A stretch of DNA of 13,245 nt from Deltaproteobacteria bacterium (GTDB taxonomy: Bacteria > Desulfobacterota > DSM-4660 > Desulfatiglandales > Desulfatiglandaceae), in NCBI GenBank assembly GCA_011051075.1, contig DREN01000026.1:1-13245 (forward strand), read 5' to 3'. The notes under the pieces were generated by a model, which did no database searches, was not told where the DNA came from, and saw only the letters and a list, made by a program, of their open reading frames with translations. A program made the position numbers and the translations under genes. Of this stretch, positions 1-7,396 are shown one piece after another (the first letter of the stretch is position 1; every line of letters begins with the position of its first letter).

Positions 1-285
1 CAGAAGGACTCGGTGGATTACGCCCTGATCCGGCTACTGGTGGAGGACACCGACAAGGCCATCGACCTTTTGTCCAAGGGGGACTATACCTTTGATATCA
101 TGCCGGTTATTGCACTGGAGATAGATAACAGGCCCGGCAGCCTGGCGGAGATGGCCCGGAAATTCGGTGAAGAGGGGATCAACATCGACTACGTGTACGG
201 CTCGGCCCTGTCCGGAGACAGTAAGTCCCTCTTCATATTCTGCCCCGAAGATATTGATCTGGCGGCCAGGATCTTCACAGATTAG
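1..285 (+). CDS. Tandem ACT-domain protein, 5' end cut by the window edge
   Basis: The frame is open from the first base and ends at TAG 283-285, giving the last 94 residues. The GTG at 13-15 is in frame but lies inside a domain, so it is probably not the start. The visible part holds the end of one ACT domain (YALIRLLVEDTDKAIDLL) and then a complete second one with the ligand-binding signature EIDNRPGSLAEMARKF and GINIDYVYG. This matches small two-ACT proteins of the COG4747 kind, usually about 140 residues, so roughly 45 residues are missing. ACT domains bind amino acids and regulate. These small proteins are often found beside phenylacetate-CoA ligase-like genes in anaerobes, but that neighbour would lie outside the window. 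The family call is firm; the ligand is unknown. The stop codon overlaps the recJ stop on the other strand. Confidence 0.82.
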   Translation, partial: QKDSVDYALIRLLVEDTDKAIDLLSKGDYTFDIMPVIALEIDNRPGSLAEMARKFGEEGINIDYVYGSALSGDSKSLFIFCPEDIDLAARIFTD

Positions 286-2006
286 GTCCCATTGCAGATC
301 TTCAGGTCAACTACCCTGAGTTGAACCTTCTCAGATCCCCGGTACCTGTTCAATTCAGGGGTGAAAACCATATCGATCCTCCTGCCGTTCAGGGAAAAGC
401 GATGGCCGAAGCTGAATCCGATTGCGTCCAGGATCGTACCTCCCTGGCGCACCCTCAGTTTGAGGTGACGGCCCCCCACCACACGTGAGCCCAGTACCTC
501 AAGAGACCGGGATCGGAAGACCGGGTCGGGATTTCCTTCTCCAAAAGGGGCCAGGGCCATAATCTGGTGGATCATCTCCCGACTTATGTCGCTCAGGGAC
601 AGATCGGAGTCCACCTCAACGGCAGGGGTCAGGGCCTCCTCTGCCAGCTCTCTCCGGGCGAGCGCCTCTATCTCACTCTCCAGGATCTCAAGATTTTCCT
701 CATCTAATGTAAACCCCGCCGCATGGGCGTGCCCGCCGAACCTCTTAAAGAGCGGGGGCAGGCGGCTCAGGGCCTTGTAAAGGTTGAACCCGTCGATACT
801 CCTTCCCGAGCCGGTGGCGATGCCGTCTTTGACCCCCACAACCAGCGAAGGCCTGTGGTATTTCTCCACAAGCCTTGAGGCCACAATCCCCAGGACCCCC
901 TGATGCCAGTTCTCTCCCCACAGGATAAGGACCCTTCGACCACCTAAGTCTTTGCGTGCCCGGATCATCTCCTCTATACGATCCAGGATGCTCTGTTCCA
1001 TCTGCTGGCGCCGGGCGTTCTCAAGGTTGATCTTTCCGGCGAGTTCAGCGGCCCTCTTTACTCCGGGAACTGTGAGGATCTCCAATCCGGCATGGGAATC
1101 TCCCAGCCTTCCCGGGGCATTAAGACGGGGGGCGAGTCTGAAGGCAAGGTCATCGGTGGAGATCTCAGTATTCCTGACGCCTGCCACATCCATCATGGCC
1201 CTGATTCCAGGCCATCTTGAATCGGCTATCCGTCCCAGGCCCGCCCTGACAAGTATCCTGTTCTGGCCCGTGAGCGGTACCCTGTCCGCAACGGTCCCCA
1301 GGGCCACCAGATCCAGATACTCCCTGAGATCAGGCTCGGTCCGGTCTCTGAACCAGCCCTTTGCCCTGAGGGCGGCCCTGACAGATACAGACAGGAAAAA
1401 GGCCAGACCCACCCCTGAAAGACCTTTGAAGGGGAAGGGGCAGTCGGGCTGGTGAGGGTTGACCACCGGGCAGGGGGGCACGGGCCTCCCTGATAACTGG
1501 TGATGGTCGGTGACCACCACATCCAGGCCCATGGCCTGTGCCAGACCGACCTCTTTTGTCCCGGAGATGCCGCAGTCCACCGTAATGATGAGCCCCGTGC
1601 CGTTTCTCCCGATCTGCTCAACGGCCTCCCTGTTGAGACCGTAGCCCTCCTCCAGCCGGTTGGGGATATAGGCCTCTGCGGCAACACCTATGTCTGAGAA
1701 AAAATGGACAAGGACCGCCGTGGCAGTGAGGCCGTCCGCATCGTAATCTCCATAAATGGTGATCTTATCCCGGGCCTCAACCGTGGCAAGGATGGTCTTT
1801 ACGGCCCCTTCCATCCCCTTCATGAGCATGGGGTCGGCCATCTGGGAGAGGCGGGGTGAGAGGAAAGATTGGGCTGCCCCGCTCTCCCCGATGCCGCGGT
1901 TGATCAGGAGCCGGGCCTGCAGGGGGGTAATCCCGGCCTCCCGGGCCAGTTCAGCGGCCCGGGGAGTCGGGGGTTTCAGTTTCCAGACTTTATGAGGGGA
2001 CACCAC
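282..2006 (-). CDS. recJ: Single-stranded-DNA-specific exonuclease RecJ
   Basis: This 574-residue protein has the usual RecJ length and all core motifs of the DHH phosphoesterase family. RecJ degrades single-stranded DNA 5' to 3' in recombinational and mismatch repair in the cytoplasm. Visible metal-binding motifs are DYDADG (residues 87-92), VDCGIS (143-148), the name-giving DHH (167-169) and the acidic ALGTVADRVPL stretch (235-245). The DHHA1 part follows with GSGRSIDGFNLY and GGHAHAAG (424-431), and a C-terminal OB-fold segment has GGRHLKLRV near 511-519. The start is GTG at 2004-2006, directly followed by a second GTG. The upstream Shine-Dalgarno is weak, so the exact start is less sure than the identity. 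kdsB ends 73 nt upstream on the same strand, which suggests a shared transcript. The stop TAA (282-284) overlaps the stop of the convergent ACT gene, leaving no room for a terminator between them. Confidence 0.97.
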   Translation of the reverse strand: MVSPHKVWKLKPPTPRAAELAREAGITPLQARLLINRGIGESGAAQSFLSPRLSQMADPMLMKGMEGAVKTILATVEARDKITIYGDYDADGLTATAVLVHFFSDIGVAAEAYIPNRLEEGYGLNREAVEQIGRNGTGLIITVDCGISGTKEVGLAQAMGLDVVVTDHHQLSGRPVPPCPVVNPHQPDCPFPFKGLSGVGLAFFLSVSVRAALRAKGWFRDRTEPDLREYLDLVALGTVADRVPLTGQNRILVRAGLGRIADSRWPGIRAMMDVAGVRNTEISTDDLAFRLAPRLNAPGRLGDSHAGLEILTVPGVKRAAELAGKINLENARRQQMEQSILDRIEEMIRARKDLGGRRVLILWGENWHQGVLGIVASRLVEKYHRPSLVVGVKDGIATGSGRSIDGFNLYKALSRLPPLFKRFGGHAHAAGFTLDEENLEILESEIEALARRELAEEALTPAVEVDSDLSLSDISREMIHQIMALAPFGEGNPDPVFRSRSLEVLGSRVVGGRHLKLRVRQGGTILDAIGFSFGHRFSLNGRRIDMVFTPELNRYRGSEKVQLRVVDLKICNGT

Positions 2007-2079
2007 AGGATTTCCATATGAAAGGGGGGATTGAGTCCGGTTTCGGGTCTCCCGGGTTCTTTATTCCAAGGGCATTCCA

Positions 2080-2814
2080 TCAGACGGTGAGGAGTGTTTC
2101 TATGGCCTTCAGATCTTCAGGCACATCAACTTCAACCGAGTCGTGGGTCGTCTCCACTACCCTGATCCTGTACCCATACTCCAGGGCCCTCAACTGCTCG
2201 AGTTTCTCAAGACCTTCCAGTGTCCCCTCACCAAGGGAGGTGAACCGGGTGAGAAAGTCCATCCTGAAGCAGTAAAGCCCCAGATGCTTGTAATAGACCC
2301 CCTCGGGGCCTTGGTCGCGGCAGAAGGGGATTGGGCAGCGCGAAAAGTAGAGGGCAAACCCCTCCCTGTCTGTAACGACCTTTACATGGTTGGGGTTTTC
2401 AACCTCCCTTTTGTCCCTGATCCTGTACATCAGGGTGCTCATGGGCAAGGCCCTGTCGTCCATAAGCGGTTTTACAAGATCGGTCACAATGGATGGATGA
2501 AATGCCGGCTGATCACCCTGGATATTCACCACCAGATCATCACCACCGAGGCCCATTTTAAGGGCCGCCTCAGCGATGCGGTCTGTGCCCGAGGCATGTG
2601 TCTTGGCCGTGATAACGGCCATGCCCCCGAACTGTTCAACACACCGGGCGATCCGCTCGTCGTCGGTTGCAACGTAAACCCCTGAAAACTCGGGAGATAA
2701 CAGGGCCCTTTCACAGGTGTGCTGAATCATGGGTTTCCCGTGGATAAGGGCCAGGGGTTTGCCGGGGAACCTGCTTGACTCGTACCTTGCGGGAATAAAA
2801 GCGGATACTTTCAT
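2080..2814 (-). CDS. kdsB: 3-deoxy-manno-octulosonate cytidylyltransferase (CMP-KDO synthetase)
   Basis: KdsB activates KDO with CTP to make CMP-KDO for the inner core of lipopolysaccharide, so the organism should have an LPS outer membrane. The 244-residue product has the family length. It opens with the nucleotide-binding loop IPARYESSRFPGKPL (residues 7-21), followed by ATDDERI, SGTDRIAEA, NIQGDQP (97-103, D101 as the expected metal ligand), HVKVVTDREGFALYFSR, the YYKHLGLY segment, LEKLEQLRALEYG and VDVPEDL (229-235). I chose ATG 2812-2814 because MKVSAFIPAR is the family N-terminus; the frame stays open 22 codons further to 2880, but those residues look like translated spacer. Shine-Dalgarno is poor (AGACAG). 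Many family members have GDEP where this one has GDQP. recJ follows on the same strand after 73 nt. Confidence 0.96.
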   Translation of the reverse strand: MKVSAFIPARYESSRFPGKPLALIHGKPMIQHTCERALLSPEFSGVYVATDDERIARCVEQFGGMAVITAKTHASGTDRIAEAALKMGLGGDDLVVNIQGDQPAFHPSIVTDLVKPLMDDRALPMSTLMYRIRDKREVENPNHVKVVTDREGFALYFSRCPIPFCRDQGPEGVYYKHLGLYCFRMDFLTRFTSLGEGTLEGLEKLEQLRALEYGYRIRVVETTHDSVEVDVPEDLKAIETLLTV

Positions 2815-3139
2815 CTGTCTAATAGTTGATGGTCTCGCATGGAGCAGCTCTTCGCTCAAAGACGCCAGGCGCGCCAACAAAATATCTTTTTAGAGAACTC
2901 AGTTCGCTTCGCTCACAATTGGAATGTTGGCAGCCGTTCACGGCTTGAAATTTGAAATTGGAAAGTAGTCCCGCAGGGCGGGATTAGGGAGATCGCTCCA
3001 AAATTGAATACGTTCATCAACAGCACAAAAGGATGAAGGCCAAATTTCTAATTTCAACGTTCCAATATTCCACCACTGCATTATTCCATGTTTGCGGCAA
3101 AAAGACCAAGACTTAATAAACCACCTTAATTTCAATAAA
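2815..3139 (-). other. 325-nt AT-rich spacer between queD and kdsB without a credible gene
   Basis: This is the leader side of kdsB and the downstream side of queD. It is clearly richer in A and T than the genes around it. A 75-codon open frame crosses it (3165-2938, - strand), but that frame begins inside queD, has no family resemblance and reads through the inverted repeats, so I do not call it. No strong sigma-70 promoter for kdsB was found; a weak pair TTGTGA/TCTAAA lies on the - strand near 2919-2890. The nested inverted repeats at 2919-3072 are listed separately. Confidence 0.6.
2919..3072. repeat. Nested imperfect inverted repeats (REP/BIME- or MITE-like) upstream of kdsB
   Basis: Outer arms TGGAATGTTGG (2920-2930) and CCAATATTCCA (3062-3072) pair at 10 of 11 positions. 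Inner arms 2945-2961 (TTGAAATTTGAAATTGG) and 3040-3057 pair with one mismatch and one indel. Inside lie three small hairpins: 2967-2974 with 2978-2985 (stem TCCCGC/GCGGGA plus a wobble and an A-T pair), 2988-2991 with 2996-2999, and 3013-3018 with 3032-3037 (TTCATC/GATGAA). The spacing between outer and inner arms differs on the two sides (14 nt against 3 nt), so this is not a clean single palindrome. It resembles dispersed palindromic intergenic repeats, but the copy number in the genome is unknown. Confidence 0.5.
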
Positions 3140-3532
3140 TTATAGAATTGCCGAGACGTCATCATCAGTCCAGTAGGTGGCGCAGGCAGAATCGGACTCC
3201 CACGCCGTTACCCTCCTCACCCTGACGCCGGCGGAGTTAAGATTCTCAGAGAGCACTTCAAAGATATGGCGGGCGATATTCTCCGAGGAGGGTTCGAGGT
3301 TTTTGAAGGGCGCCAGTTCGTTCAGGAACTTGTGGTCAAGTTCAGCCATCACCCTCTTTGTCTCTCTCTTTATCTCCCTGAAATCCACGAGCAGGCCGTC
3401 ATTGCCCAGATTCCTCCCCACAACAGAGACCTCAATCTTCCAGTTATGCCCGTGCAGGTTCTCGCATCCTCCCCGGATCTCTCTTAACTGGTGTGCAGCG
3501 GCAAAGTGGGAGGTGATCTTCAGTTCATACAT
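3140..3532 (-). CDS. queD: 6-carboxy-5,6,7,8-tetrahydropterin synthase (QueD)
   Basis: QueD turns 7,8-dihydroneopterin triphosphate into 6-carboxytetrahydropterin, the second step towards preQ0 and queuosine in tRNA. The 130-residue product has the PTPS/QueD layout. Zinc ligands are H14 in HFAAAH and H27 and H29 in LHGHNW; the catalytic Cys is C23 in GGCENLHGH; the Asp-His pair is D66-H67 in ELDHKFLNE; and E112 lies in the C-terminal WESDSAC. I chose ATG 3530-3532, preceded by AGGAG at a good distance, because MYELKITSHFAAAH is the family start. An in-frame ATG six codons upstream (3548-3550) overlaps the stop of the zinc-ribbon gene as ATGA, so translational coupling is likely and that earlier start is possible. 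No other queuosine genes are visible in the window. A eukaryote-type PTPS role is unlikely given the Cys and spacing. Confidence 0.92.
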   Translation of the reverse strand: MYELKITSHFAAAHQLREIRGGCENLHGHNWKIEVSVVGRNLGNDGLLVDFREIKRETKRVMAELDHKFLNELAPFKNLEPSSENIARHIFEVLSENLNSAGVRVRRVTAWESDSACATYWTDDDVSAIL

Positions 3533-3546
3533 GGATCCCCCGCTCC

Positions 3547-3891
3547 TCATCCGGCCTTTTCTTCCCTGTCGTCTTCCCGGGGCTGATCTTCTTCCTCTTC
3601 GCCTTTTTTCTTATCTTCCTCTACCGGCACATCCCCCTCGGCCCTGCCGCACTCGGTGCATTTACCGTCGATTATGATCCCCGTGCAGGTCCCGTCGGGG
3701 CACAAAACCCGGTCTTCAAGGTCAAAATCCTCGTCGTATTCGAGAAAACCCTCACCTTCTGGGTCCTGTTCCATTCCTTCCTTAAGGGGGCTCCCGCATG
3801 CCATGCAGTAGTTGGCCTCCTCAAAGACCGCCTCCCCGCACTTTGGGCAGGGAGACCCGGGGAGTTCCTTTTCACAGTGTGGACATTTCAT
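3547..3891 (-). CDS. Small acidic zinc-ribbon protein
   Basis: This 114-residue product is not a named family member that I recognise. It starts with a double zinc ribbon: C3xxC6, C15xxC18 (CPHC...CPKCG) and C29xxC32 (YCMACG). A second metal site follows an acidic linker: C64 and C69 (CPDGTC) with C78xxC81 (CTECG). The last 30 residues are almost all Glu, Asp and Lys and are probably disordered. ATG 3889-3891 is chosen because MKCPHCEKEL is a natural start and GAGGAGG stands nine bases upstream; the frame runs open to 4005 but the extra residues are leader sequence. It is the first gene of a unit with queD, overlapping its early start by ATGA, and is served by the promoter at 3977-4005. Such ribbons bind zinc and usually mediate protein or nucleic-acid contacts; no specific role can be given. 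Confidence 0.78.
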   Translation of the reverse strand: MKCPHCEKELPGSPCPKCGEAVFEEANYCMACGSPLKEGMEQDPEGEGFLEYDEDFDLEDRVLCPDGTCTGIIIDGKCTECGRAEGDVPVEEDKKKGEEEEDQPREDDREEKAG

Positions 3892-3976
3892 GCCTGATAA
3901 CCTCCTCTGTATTGAACGGGGGATTTTTTGCTGCAACAGGGAAAAGCCTGCAGAAAGAACCGTTTTCTGACCAGGG

Positions 3977-4005
3977 AGTATAGGGGAACGGGATTTGTGT
4001 GTCAA
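3977..4005 (-). promoter_or_regulatory. Near-consensus sigma-70 promoter of the zinc-ribbon/queD unit
   Basis: On the - strand TTGACA (4005-4000) is separated by exactly 17 nt from TATACT (3982-3977). The -35 is a perfect match and the -10 matches five of six. Transcription would start near 3970, leaving a leader of about 80 nt before the start codon at 3891. The leader contains a 5-bp hairpin, CTGCA/TGCAG, at 3931-3953. Confidence 0.75.
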
Positions 4006-4027
4006 ACATTTAAGGATTGCTTATGAT
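3999..4027 (+). promoter_or_regulatory. Possible promoter of the DUF4139 gene, overlapping the divergent -35 box
   Basis: GTGTCA (3999-4004) lies 17 nt before TATGAT (4022-4027) on the + strand. The -35 matches four of six and the -10 five of six. It shares its -35 bases with the opposing promoter at 4005-4000, so the two could compete for polymerase. A second isolated -10-like TATACT sits at 4052-4057 without a -35. Confidence 0.3.
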
Positions 4028-4118
4028 CTTTCCCTCTGTGGCCACAGGTGCTATACTGGTCATTAATCTTGGGAAAAACAGGGGATCCCTGAGAGGGAAG
4101 CCACGAAAGGAGGCAGAT

Positions 4119-6221
4119 ATGAAAAGATCGATTTTTCTGTTGAAGGCGGTATGGGCCCTGTTTCTGTTGGCTTTACTCCTTTGCCCGGTGATCAATGCGG
4201 GAGCGGGGGAGGGTGGAAAAGTTCCGCTGAAACTCAGGAAGGTGGCCCTGTTCAAGAGCGGGGTAGGCTATTTTGAACTGCGGGGAAGTGTGGAGTCCGG
4301 GAAGGGGGTGAGGCTCCATTTCAGGCGTGAACAGATGAACGATATCCTGAAGAGCCTCACCGTACTCGATTCCAGCGGAGAAGGTGTGGACGGCTATGCC
4401 ATAAGCGTGGTTTATGACAGCACAAAGACCGCAGAGCAGCAGTTGAGCGATTTCGCCTTTAATCTTAAGAGGGGGGATGGTCTGCCCCAGGTGCTTGAGC
4501 AGCTGCAGGGGACCAGGGTGGAGCTGATAGTGGGAAGCACTTCAGTAACAGGTACGGTGGTCGGGGTGGAAAAGCGGGTCTCCAGGGACAGTGAGATGGA
4601 AATCCCTGATTTTTACCTGTGCATTATGGACAACGACGGGCACCTGCGCAGTTTCAACACCGGTGAAATAGGGGCGGTGAGGTTTCTTGATAAGAGGCTC
4701 AATCAGGACATTAGCAGATACCTGTCAATCCTGTTTCAGAAGCACCGTAAGGATGAAAAGACCGTTGTCATCACATCTACAGGAGCAGGCATGGGGGAGC
4801 TTTCGATCAGCTACGTTACTGAGGTCCCTGTATGGAAGGCCACCTACCGGATAATAATCCCGGAGGATGGCTCGGACCTGAAACCCTTTCTACAGGGGTG
4901 GGCCATTGTTGATAATGTGACCGGCGAAGACTGGAAGGATGTCCGGCTTTCCCTGATCAGCGGTCTCCCCATATCCTTTGTGCAGGACCTTTACGATCCC
5001 CTGTTCAGGAAGAGGCCGGTGGTAAAAATGGAAAGGGAGGCCCTGATGGCGCCGCCGGTCCCGGAGGCGGGCATGCGCGCGGACAGGATGGCTTCTTTTG
5101 CGGCTCCAGCACCTGAATCCCCGGGCAAGAGAAGGAGATTGTCCGGGCCGCGAATGGAGATGAGGAAGATGGTCTCCGGTGAGTCGGAGTTTGACAGGAA
5201 GATGCGGGAGTTGAAGACAGACACCGTTACCATGGAGAGGGGGGAGATGTTCGAGTACAGGATCGTCCACCCGGTCACCATTGAAAGGAACCGCTCCGCC
5301 CTTGTACCCATTGTGGCGGCAGAGATAGAGGGTCAGGCGGTGGACCTTTACAACCAAAAGGTTCGGCCCCGCAATCCCCTGGCGGCCATAAGGCTCAAAA
5401 ACAGCACCGGCCTGACCCTGGAAGGGGGCCCCCTCACCGTTTTCCAGGGGAGCGGGTATGCGGGTGACGCCCTGATCAAGACCTTCAAGCCCACGGAACA
5501 GCGTTACATAACCTATGCTGTTGACCTGGGTATCCTGGTGAACACCAAAACGGGAACCAAGACCGAGGAGATAGACCGGGTGATCATAAACCGTGGGGTT
5601 ATCCGTATGAGAAGGGGAGTAGTTGAGACCAGGACCTACAACCTTGATAACAGAAACACCCGGCCGAAAACCGTTGTCATAGAGCATCCCTACCATCCTG
5701 ACTGGAAGCTCCTTAACAGGGTAAAACCGATTGAGATAACGGACAACTATATCCGATTTCAGGTGGAGGCCCCCGCACAGAAGGTCACCAGTTTCAGCGT
5801 CAGAGAGATGAGGGAGTCCTGGGAGAGGATAATCGTGGGCAACCTGACGCCGGATCAGATAACCGTTATGGACCAAAAGAGGTACCTTACCAAGGGCACA
5901 CAGAAGAAGTTGCAGGAAATTGTGGCCCTCAAGTCGAAGATCAGCACTATAAACAAACGCCTTGAGGCTATTCAGAAGGAACGGAAACAGATATTCAGCG
6001 ACCAGAAACGGGTCAGGGAAAACCTCCGGGGCCTGGGACAGACCACAGGGGAAAGAGGCCTTCGGAACCGGTATGTGAAACTCCTGGACCAGCAGGAAAC
6101 CCGCCTGGGGGAGATGCAAAGGAGAGAAAAGGAACTTAACAGGGAGCTTCGGATCAGACAGGAAGAGATGGAAAAGATGATCGAGGACCTCGAGCAGGAT
6201 CTGCGGGTGGAGGATTCGTGA
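4119..6221 (+). CDS. Exported DUF4139-domain protein with C-terminal coiled coil
   Basis: The product has 700 residues. It begins with a clear signal peptide (positive MKRS, hydrophobic residues 5-23, likely cut after VINA near 27), so it acts in the periplasm or envelope. The start ATG 4119-4121 is fixed by AAAGGAGG at 4106-4113; the frame extends 34 codons upstream without signal features. The N-terminal region (35-200) begins LRKVALFKSGVGYFELRG, as in DUF4139 proteins. The DUF4139 core follows, with VPVWKATYRIII (236-247), LQGWAIVDNVTGEDWKDVRLSLISG (258-282) and VTIERNRSALVPIV (386-399). Between them, residues 300-370 form a Pro/Arg/Met-rich, low-complexity linker. Residues 594-695 are Lys/Glu/Arg/Gln-rich with heptad-like spacing, a probable coiled coil. 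The family's biochemical role is not established. It stands alone on this strand between divergent and convergent neighbours. Confidence 0.82.
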   Translation: MKRSIFLLKAVWALFLLALLLCPVINAGAGEGGKVPLKLRKVALFKSGVGYFELRGSVESGKGVRLHFRREQMNDILKSLTVLDSSGEGVDGYAISVVYDSTKTAEQQLSDFAFNLKRGDGLPQVLEQLQGTRVELIVGSTSVTGTVVGVEKRVSRDSEMEIPDFYLCIMDNDGHLRSFNTGEIGAVRFLDKRLNQDISRYLSILFQKHRKDEKTVVITSTGAGMGELSISYVTEVPVWKATYRIIIPEDGSDLKPFLQGWAIVDNVTGEDWKDVRLSLISGLPISFVQDLYDPLFRKRPVVKMEREALMAPPVPEAGMRADRMASFAAPAPESPGKRRRLSGPRMEMRKMVSGESEFDRKMRELKTDTVTMERGEMFEYRIVHPVTIERNRSALVPIVAAEIEGQAVDLYNQKVRPRNPLAAIRLKNSTGLTLEGGPLTVFQGSGYAGDALIKTFKPTEQRYITYAVDLGILVNTKTGTKTEEIDRVIINRGVIRMRRGVVETRTYNLDNRNTRPKTVVIEHPYHPDWKLLNRVKPIEITDNYIRFQVEAPAQKVTSFSVREMRESWERIIVGNLTPDQITVMDQKRYLTKGTQKKLQEIVALKSKISTINKRLEAIQKERKQIFSDQKRVRENLRGLGQTTGERGLRNRYVKLLDQQETRLGEMQRREKELNRELRIRQEEMEKMIEDLEQDLRVEDS

Positions 6222-6258
6222 CCATGAGGAGGCCGCAGGGCCTGACAGACCGGGACCC

Positions 6259-7362
6259 CTACCGGTCCGGATGAACAATGATACGGTCCCCGGGGTGGAT
6301 GGGACGTCTGAGATCTATGCGGTTCCAGATGACCAGGGCGGCCAGGGGAACGCCGAATCTGGCGGCAATGGCCGAGAGACTGTCTCCCTTTTTGACAATG
6401 TAGATCCTTTTATCCCTGGCAGAGGTATATTTTTTCATAAGGGACCGGAATCTCTTATGAAAGCCCTCTGACGCGCCCTTGGGGACGAGGATCTCATGGG
6501 TCCCTCGGGCCAGATAGTGGCCCCGAATTGCCGGGTTCAGGTCCTTGATCTTCTTGAAACTTGCATGCGCGGCATGTGCAACGATGCGTATGGGCACCTC
6601 CCCGGCGCATTTTACGGTGACCGTGTCAGACAGGACCGGAGGGTAGTACTTATCTTCCTTTAACCTGAAACCGAATCTTGCAGGGTCTGAGAGGATCGCC
6701 TTTATGGAGAGAATGCGGAACAGGAACCTCTGGGTTTCAAGGGGGAGGTAAAGCTGGTAATAGTCATAGGTCTCCTGCTCCATTATCTCGGACATAAGCC
6801 CCTTTTCGCCCATATTATAGGCCGCGGCAGCAAGGGTCCAGGATCCGAACTCCTGGTAAAGGTCCTTAAAATACCTTATGGCAGCCCTTGTGGACGCGGA
6901 TAGGCTGCGCCGTTCATCGAGCCGCCGGTTGATGGTGAGCCCGTATTTCCGGCCGGTCTCCCTCATGAACTGCCAGAATCCCATGGCCCCCTTTTTAGAC
7001 CCTGCGTGGGGCCTGAGGGCGCTCTCGGCAACTGCCACGTACTTGAGATCATCAGGAAGCCCGTTTTTCCTGAGCATCTTTTCAATGTACGGGAGGTATC
7101 TCCTGGAGCGCTTCAGCCACAGGATCACCTGGGGTCGGTTCCAGAGGGTGAGCAGGAACTCCTTTTCAAAACGTTCCATGACCTCTCTGCTCCGGGTGGG
7201 TACCGGTTCTCCGCAAAAATCATGGGGCACGGCGGGATCAAGGGTTGAGCTCAGGAAGGCAAGGGTAGTGTCTGGTTCAGAGGCCTGGATAACGCCGGCC
7301 ATGAAAAATGTCATGGCAAGGCAGAGAAAGACAGGGGAGATCCATTTATCCGGTTTAGACAT
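6259..7362 (-). CDS. Lytic transglycosylase with LysM (MltD-like)
   Basis: The enzyme cleaves the MurNAc-GlcNAc bond of peptidoglycan to form 1,6-anhydroMurNAc ends. The 367-residue product has a hydrophobic N-terminal segment (9-26) ending in IQASEP, a signal peptide or anchor; no lipobox is clear. The SLT domain (about 80-215) shows the catalytic Glu in VAVAES (E113), GAMGFWQFM (125-133), and AAYNMGEKG (180-188), the arrangement of MltD-type family 1 enzymes. A C-terminal LysM for glycan binding covers 319-365 (YIVKKGDSLSAIAARFGV, NRIDLRRPIHPGDRIIV). Residues 257-295 (VPIRIVAHAAHASFKKIKDLNP...HEILVPKG) look like a degenerate extra LysM. The start is ATG 7360-7362, with AAGGATGG upstream at rather long spacing. 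It is convergent with the DUF4139 gene, 37 nt apart, and divergent from the M20 gene. Confidence 0.92.
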   Translation of the reverse strand: MSKPDKWISPVFLCLAMTFFMAGVIQASEPDTTLAFLSSTLDPAVPHDFCGEPVPTRSREVMERFEKEFLLTLWNRPQVILWLKRSRRYLPYIEKMLRKNGLPDDLKYVAVAESALRPHAGSKKGAMGFWQFMRETGRKYGLTINRRLDERRSLSASTRAAIRYFKDLYQEFGSWTLAAAAYNMGEKGLMSEIMEQETYDYYQLYLPLETQRFLFRILSIKAILSDPARFGFRLKEDKYYPPVLSDTVTVKCAGEVPIRIVAHAAHASFKKIKDLNPAIRGHYLARGTHEILVPKGASEGFHKRFRSLMKKYTSARDKRIYIVKKGDSLSAIAARFGVPLAALVIWNRIDLRRPIHPGDRIIVHPDR

Positions 7363-7396
7363 CTTTATCCATCCTTGCCCTACTGTGTGAATATAT

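Noticed and set aside
952..1455. Long + strand frame opposite recJ
   Set aside because: It is an antisense shadow of a gene carrying every RecJ motif; its Arg/Ser/Leu-rich translation is typical of such shadows.
2938..3165. 75-codon open frame on the - strand in the AT-rich spacer
   Set aside because: It starts inside queD, reads straight through the inverted repeats, has an odd Trp/Phe-rich composition and no recognisable family.
6248..6267. Hairpin GACCGG/CCGGTC between the DUF4139 and transglycosylase genes as a terminator
   Set aside because: It has only 6 bp, overlaps the transglycosylase stop and has no T-run on either strand.
4890..6278. 462-codon open frame on the - strand opposite the DUF4139 gene
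   Set aside because: It is a shadow of a well-supported gene with signal peptide, ribosome binding site and conserved domains; its translation is Pro/His/Leu-rich and family-less.
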